Source: Kiritimatiellia bacterium (lineage in GTDB: Bacteria > Verrucomicrobiota > Kiritimatiellia > RFP12 > UBA1067). From it: a stretch of 7,943 bases of DNA. The stretch is from the NCBI GenBank assembly GCA_017547265.1, contig JAFYQC010000003.1, positions 1-7,943 on the forward strand, written 5' to 3'. Position numbers and translations under genes: made by a program. The notes under the pieces were generated by a model, which saw nothing but the letters and a program-made list of their open reading frames with translations, did no database searches and had not been told where the DNA came from. Below, in pieces: positions 5,739 through 7,943 of the stretch (positions are counted from its first letter, which is position 1; each line of letters starts with the position of its first letter).

Positions 5739-7801
5739 GCGCGACGCCTCCTTCTGGCGGCGACCGCCATCAGCAGCAGGAACACGACGAACGGAACGGC
5801 GCCGGCGATTACGGCGGCAAAGTGTATCCGCGCGGCGCGGTCAAGCCCTGTCGTCAGCACGTTCGTCTCGGCTCCGCTCGCGACCGACGCGTCCGTTCCC
5901 GAGAGATACGCGACGCAGTTCAGGAAGAAGTCGCGGTTGGCGTTGGCGCGCGCCGCGAGCTGGCCGTTCATGACGAAGCCAGCGTCGCCTATCGCCACTA
6001 TGCGCATCGGGCGTATCGAAAGATCTGCGCCAGCTCCCACGCCGCGCTCAACCGCGGCCGCGACAACAGCGGTGCCAGCTTTCGCGAGCGGAGTAAACTC
6101 TATGCGGTCGGCGCCTGTTCCCGTTTCCGCGGCGGCGGACGGCATGAAGCCGACAGGCCGCTCGAGGACGATGCGAGAGCCCTGCAGCGGCTTCGAAATC
6201 GCGTGTTCGGAAAACTCTCCGACGATGAGGTCGGTTCCCGAAAGAGACTTTGCGCCGGTCGTCGTCACCAAAGAGGGCCTGAGACCCCAGCCAGGGAGCA
6301 GCGAAGCGACGCCGCCAGAATCTGCCGTCGCGAGAAGGACGAGAAGACGACCGCCTGCGCGGAGATACGAGTCGATGCGGCCTGCCTCTGCGCGGGAGAA
6401 GTCTTCCTTCGCGCCGGCGATGACTATGAGAGCGCAGTCGGACGGAATCTGCGCATCGCCCGCGAGGTCAATCGGCATGTTCCTGTACCCTTCGCGCGAA
6501 AGGTCGCGCGCTATGTCGCTCATTCCGAAGGTGCCGTATTCCTCGCTAGCCGCCTCGCCATGCCCGACGGTCCAGTAGACGTTGCGCCTCTGCGGCGGCA
6601 TCGTGAGACTCTGTATGGACGACGCGCATATCCGCTCGCCGTATCCCTCGGCAAGCGGAAGGATGACGGTGCGGCGACCCTTCTCGAAGACGAGACTGCC
6701 CTCGGCAGCGCCGATGCGCACGAGCCGTTCGGCGGGGCCGAGATCCCACATGGGGTCGACAAAGCGGAGGTCGATCTTGAGCCCGCCGAGCGACGCCGAC
6801 TCGCGCTGGAGACGGCGGAGGAAGCGCCCGATCGGGCGGAAGCGCACATCCTTGCGGGGAAGGAAGCATGTCACCGTCATTTCGCCCTGGGCCGAAGAAA
6901 GTATGCCGCGCGTTCTGCCGGAGAACTCGGTCTCGAGGTTCCCGACGGGCAGGTCAAGCTTCGAGTCGAGACGGTTCACGAGTTCGACGACGAGACCCGA
7001 GAAGACGCCGGCGAGGACTATCGCAAAGGCGGTGGAAATCCGCAGCGCGCGGCCGCCGCGGCCGCAGTAGCGGTACATAGCGACGTTCTTCGAGGCGACG
7101 AAGAGGAAGAACGACGAAAGGACGAGATACGAAATAACGGTCCCCGACGAGAAAAGACCTGAGGACATGTCGATCACATGCGCGTCGAGAATCATCTCCC
7201 CGAACGCCGTCCTGCCCTGCGGGGCCCAGGCGAGAAGCGCGGCCCATCCGCCGCGGGGGATGCCGATCAGAAGAAGGAGCGACGCACACGCCGCCGCCGC
7301 CGCATGGCGGAATATCGAGCTCATCGCGACCGAGACCGCGCACCAGAGGACGCTCTGGAGCATAAGCGCAAGAAACGCGGGGCAGAAGCCGAGAACGCCG
7401 ACGCCCGCGAGCGCAGACGGCGCATATACGCGCAGCGCGACTACGGTCGAGGCAAACGAGAGGAACGTTGAAACCACAACCATCGAAAAGACGCCGAGGA
7501 ACTTGCCGAGCGTAAATTCGCGCTCCCTCACCGGAGTAGTAAGAAGAAGTTCTACGCGCCCCGACTGCAGCTCGTCGCTCCATACGTCCATCGCAAAGAA
7601 CGCCGCGAGCGCGGGGAGGAACGGAGAGACGCTCGCCGCCCAGACGGAAGCGACCGAGAGACTGGCGCCTTCGGCCGCATCGAGTTTGAACGCGAAGAGA
7701 GCCGCCGTAGCCGCGAGGAAGCCGCCTGCGGCAAACGCCGTAGAGTAGAGGCTGCGCGCACGCCCGATGGTGCGCCTCCAAGTGACGCGCACCGGACTCA
7801 T
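5735..7801 (-). CDS. ABC-2 type permease fused to a GldG-like extracytoplasmic domain
   Basis: This 688-aa protein joins two functions that are separate genes (gldF and gldG) in Flavobacterium. Residues 1-275 are an ABC-2 permease with hydrophobic segments near 20-38, 53-72, 102-124, 133-156, 165-182, 220-237 and 253-275. The loop DELQSGRVELLLTTPVRERE (76-95) before LGKFLG is the hallmark of NosY/GldF-type permeases. Residues about 276-658 form the GldG-like (ABC_transp_aux) domain, with VYWTVGHGE at 408-416, a Rossmann-like segment ALIVIAGAKEDFS followed by GGRLLVLL at 483-490, and IGDAGFVMNG then NRDFFLNCVAYLSG at 604-635. A final membrane helix (659-682) ends in an arginine-rich cytoplasmic tail. 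Its start overlaps the ATPase stop (ATGA) and its stop overlaps the DUF4340 start (ATGA). It probably forms the membrane part of an exporter or envelope machine; the substrate is unknown and gliding should not be assumed. Confidence 0.9.
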   Translation of the reverse strand: MSPVRVTWRRTIGRARSLYSTAFAAGGFLAATAALFAFKLDAAEGASLSVASVWAASVSPFLPALAAFFAMDVWSDELQSGRVELLLTTPVREREFTLGKFLGVFSMVVVSTFLSFASTVVALRVYAPSALAGVGVLGFCPAFLALMLQSVLWCAVSVAMSSIFRHAAAAACASLLLLIGIPRGGWAALLAWAPQGRTAFGEMILDAHVIDMSSGLFSSGTVISYLVLSSFFLFVASKNVAMYRYCGRGGRALRISTAFAIVLAGVFSGLVVELVNRLDSKLDLPVGNLETEFSGRTRGILSSAQGEMTVTCFLPRKDVRFRPIGRFLRRLQRESASLGGLKIDLRFVDPMWDLGPAERLVRIGAAEGSLVFEKGRRTVILPLAEGYGERICASSIQSLTMPPQRRNVYWTVGHGEAASEEYGTFGMSDIARDLSREGYRNMPIDLAGDAQIPSDCALIVIAGAKEDFSRAEAGRIDSYLRAGGRLLVLLATADSGGVASLLPGWGLRPSLVTTTGAKSLSGTDLIVGEFSEHAISKPLQGSRIVLERPVGFMPSAAAETGTGADRIEFTPLAKAGTAVVAAAVERGVGAGADLSIRPMRIVAIGDAGFVMNGQLAARANANRDFFLNCVAYLSGTDASVASGAETNVLTTGLDRAARIHFAAVIAGAVPFVVFLLLMAVAARRRRRA
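5747..5753 (-). promoter_or_regulatory. Ribosome binding site of the DUF4340 gene
   Basis: Minus-strand AAGGAGG lies 8 nt before the ATG at 5738. It favours this ATG over the in-frame ATG at 5729. The site is inside the 3' end of the permease/GldG gene. Confidence 0.85.
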
Positions 7802-7943
7802 GAGATGCTCCCCTTAAGCGCCGCGGCAATACGGCCGCGAATGGAACTCCTATCGACGCCAACAGCCGACACGGACGCGGAAATCACGCCGTCCCTGAGA
7901 ATGAAAAACCTCGTCGCCCACTTTGCGAGATCATCAAGCTCGT
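7798..7943 (-). CDS. ABC transporter ATP-binding protein, C-terminal end only
   Basis: The open frame enters from the right edge and ends at the TGA at 7800-7798; 47 complete codons are visible. The start, Walker A, signature and Walker B motifs are outside the window. The visible sequence begins ELDDLAKWATRFFILRDGVI, which matches the segment just after the H-loop of ABC ATPases (pattern H-E-L-x-E-x-x-x-x-x-x-x-I-L-x-x-G). The two bases before it (AC) are compatible with a His codon, the expected switch histidine. A short tail of about 25 residues follows. The stop overlaps the permease start by 4 nt (ATGA). By position and motif it is the GldA/NosF-like ATPase that drives the permease/GldG protein. 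The assignment rests on a short segment plus strong context. Confidence 0.78.
   Translation of the reverse strand, partial: ELDDLAKWATRFFILRDGVISASVSAVGVDRSSIRGRIAAALKGSIS
7808..7815 (-). promoter_or_regulatory. Ribosome binding site of the permease/GldG gene
   Basis: Minus-strand AAGGGGAG lies 6 nt before the ATG at 7801, inside the last codons of the ATPase gene. It supports this start codon. Confidence 0.75.

Noticed and set aside
5274..7162. Long plus-strand open frames (434 and 446 codons) antisense to the DUF4340 and permease/GldG genes
   Set aside because: They overlap each other and clear minus-strand genes with ribosome binding sites and coupled junctions; their compositions are low-complexity Arg/Ala-rich shadows.

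Overview
All recognisable genes in this window lie on the minus strand, so the annotation reads from right to left. The DNA is GC-rich with strong G/C third-position bias. This is why long open frames also appear antisense to almost every gene. The one clear exception is an AT-rich stretch at about 887-1054, which holds a promoter. The gene set is a class III (anaerobic) ribonucleotide reductase, a type III glutamine synthetase, a Gld-type ABC system with a DUF4340 protein, and a GH20-like protein. This points to a strictly or facultatively anaerobic bacterium, possibly of the Verrucomicrobiota/Kiritimatiellota/Lentisphaerota group or a Bacteroidota relative. The phylum is a low-confidence inference; the anaerobic lifestyle is better supported.

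Layout, in transcription order. (1) 7943-7798: the last 47 codons of an ABC-transporter ATPase. (2) 7801-5735: a 688-aa fusion of an ABC-2 type permease with a GldG-like extracytoplasmic domain. (3) 5738-4050: a 562-aa membrane-anchored DUF4340 protein made of repeated units. (4) 4045-1973: type III glutamine synthetase (glnN-like), 690 aa. (5) 1942-1052: a 296-aa remnant or derivative of the GH20 (beta-N-acetylhexosaminidase-like) family that keeps both ends of the barrel but lacks the catalytic middle. (6) An intergenic control region. (7) 866 to the left edge: the first 288 codons of nrdD, the anaerobic ribonucleoside-triphosphate reductase, which continues outside the window.

Genes 1-4 are packed as one translationally coupled unit. 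Two junctions are 4-nt ATGA overlaps, and the third has a 4-nt gap with the Shine-Dalgarno of glnN inside the last codons of the DUF4340 gene. The ABC ATPase, permease/GldG and DUF4340 proteins probably form one envelope machine of the GldA/GldF/GldG type. Its coupling to a glutamine synthetase is unexpected. nrdD is a separate transcription unit. Its promoter (TTGTCA, 17-nt spacer, TATCAT on the minus strand) carries a near-perfect NrdR box inside the spacer and a weaker second box exactly 32 bp upstream, the usual arrangement for repression by NrdR.

The most unusual items are the internally deleted GH20-like protein, the ABC/GldG/DUF4340/glutamine-synthetase operon, and the tandem NrdR boxes. 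No RNA genes, CRISPR arrays, insertion sequences or attachment sites were seen.
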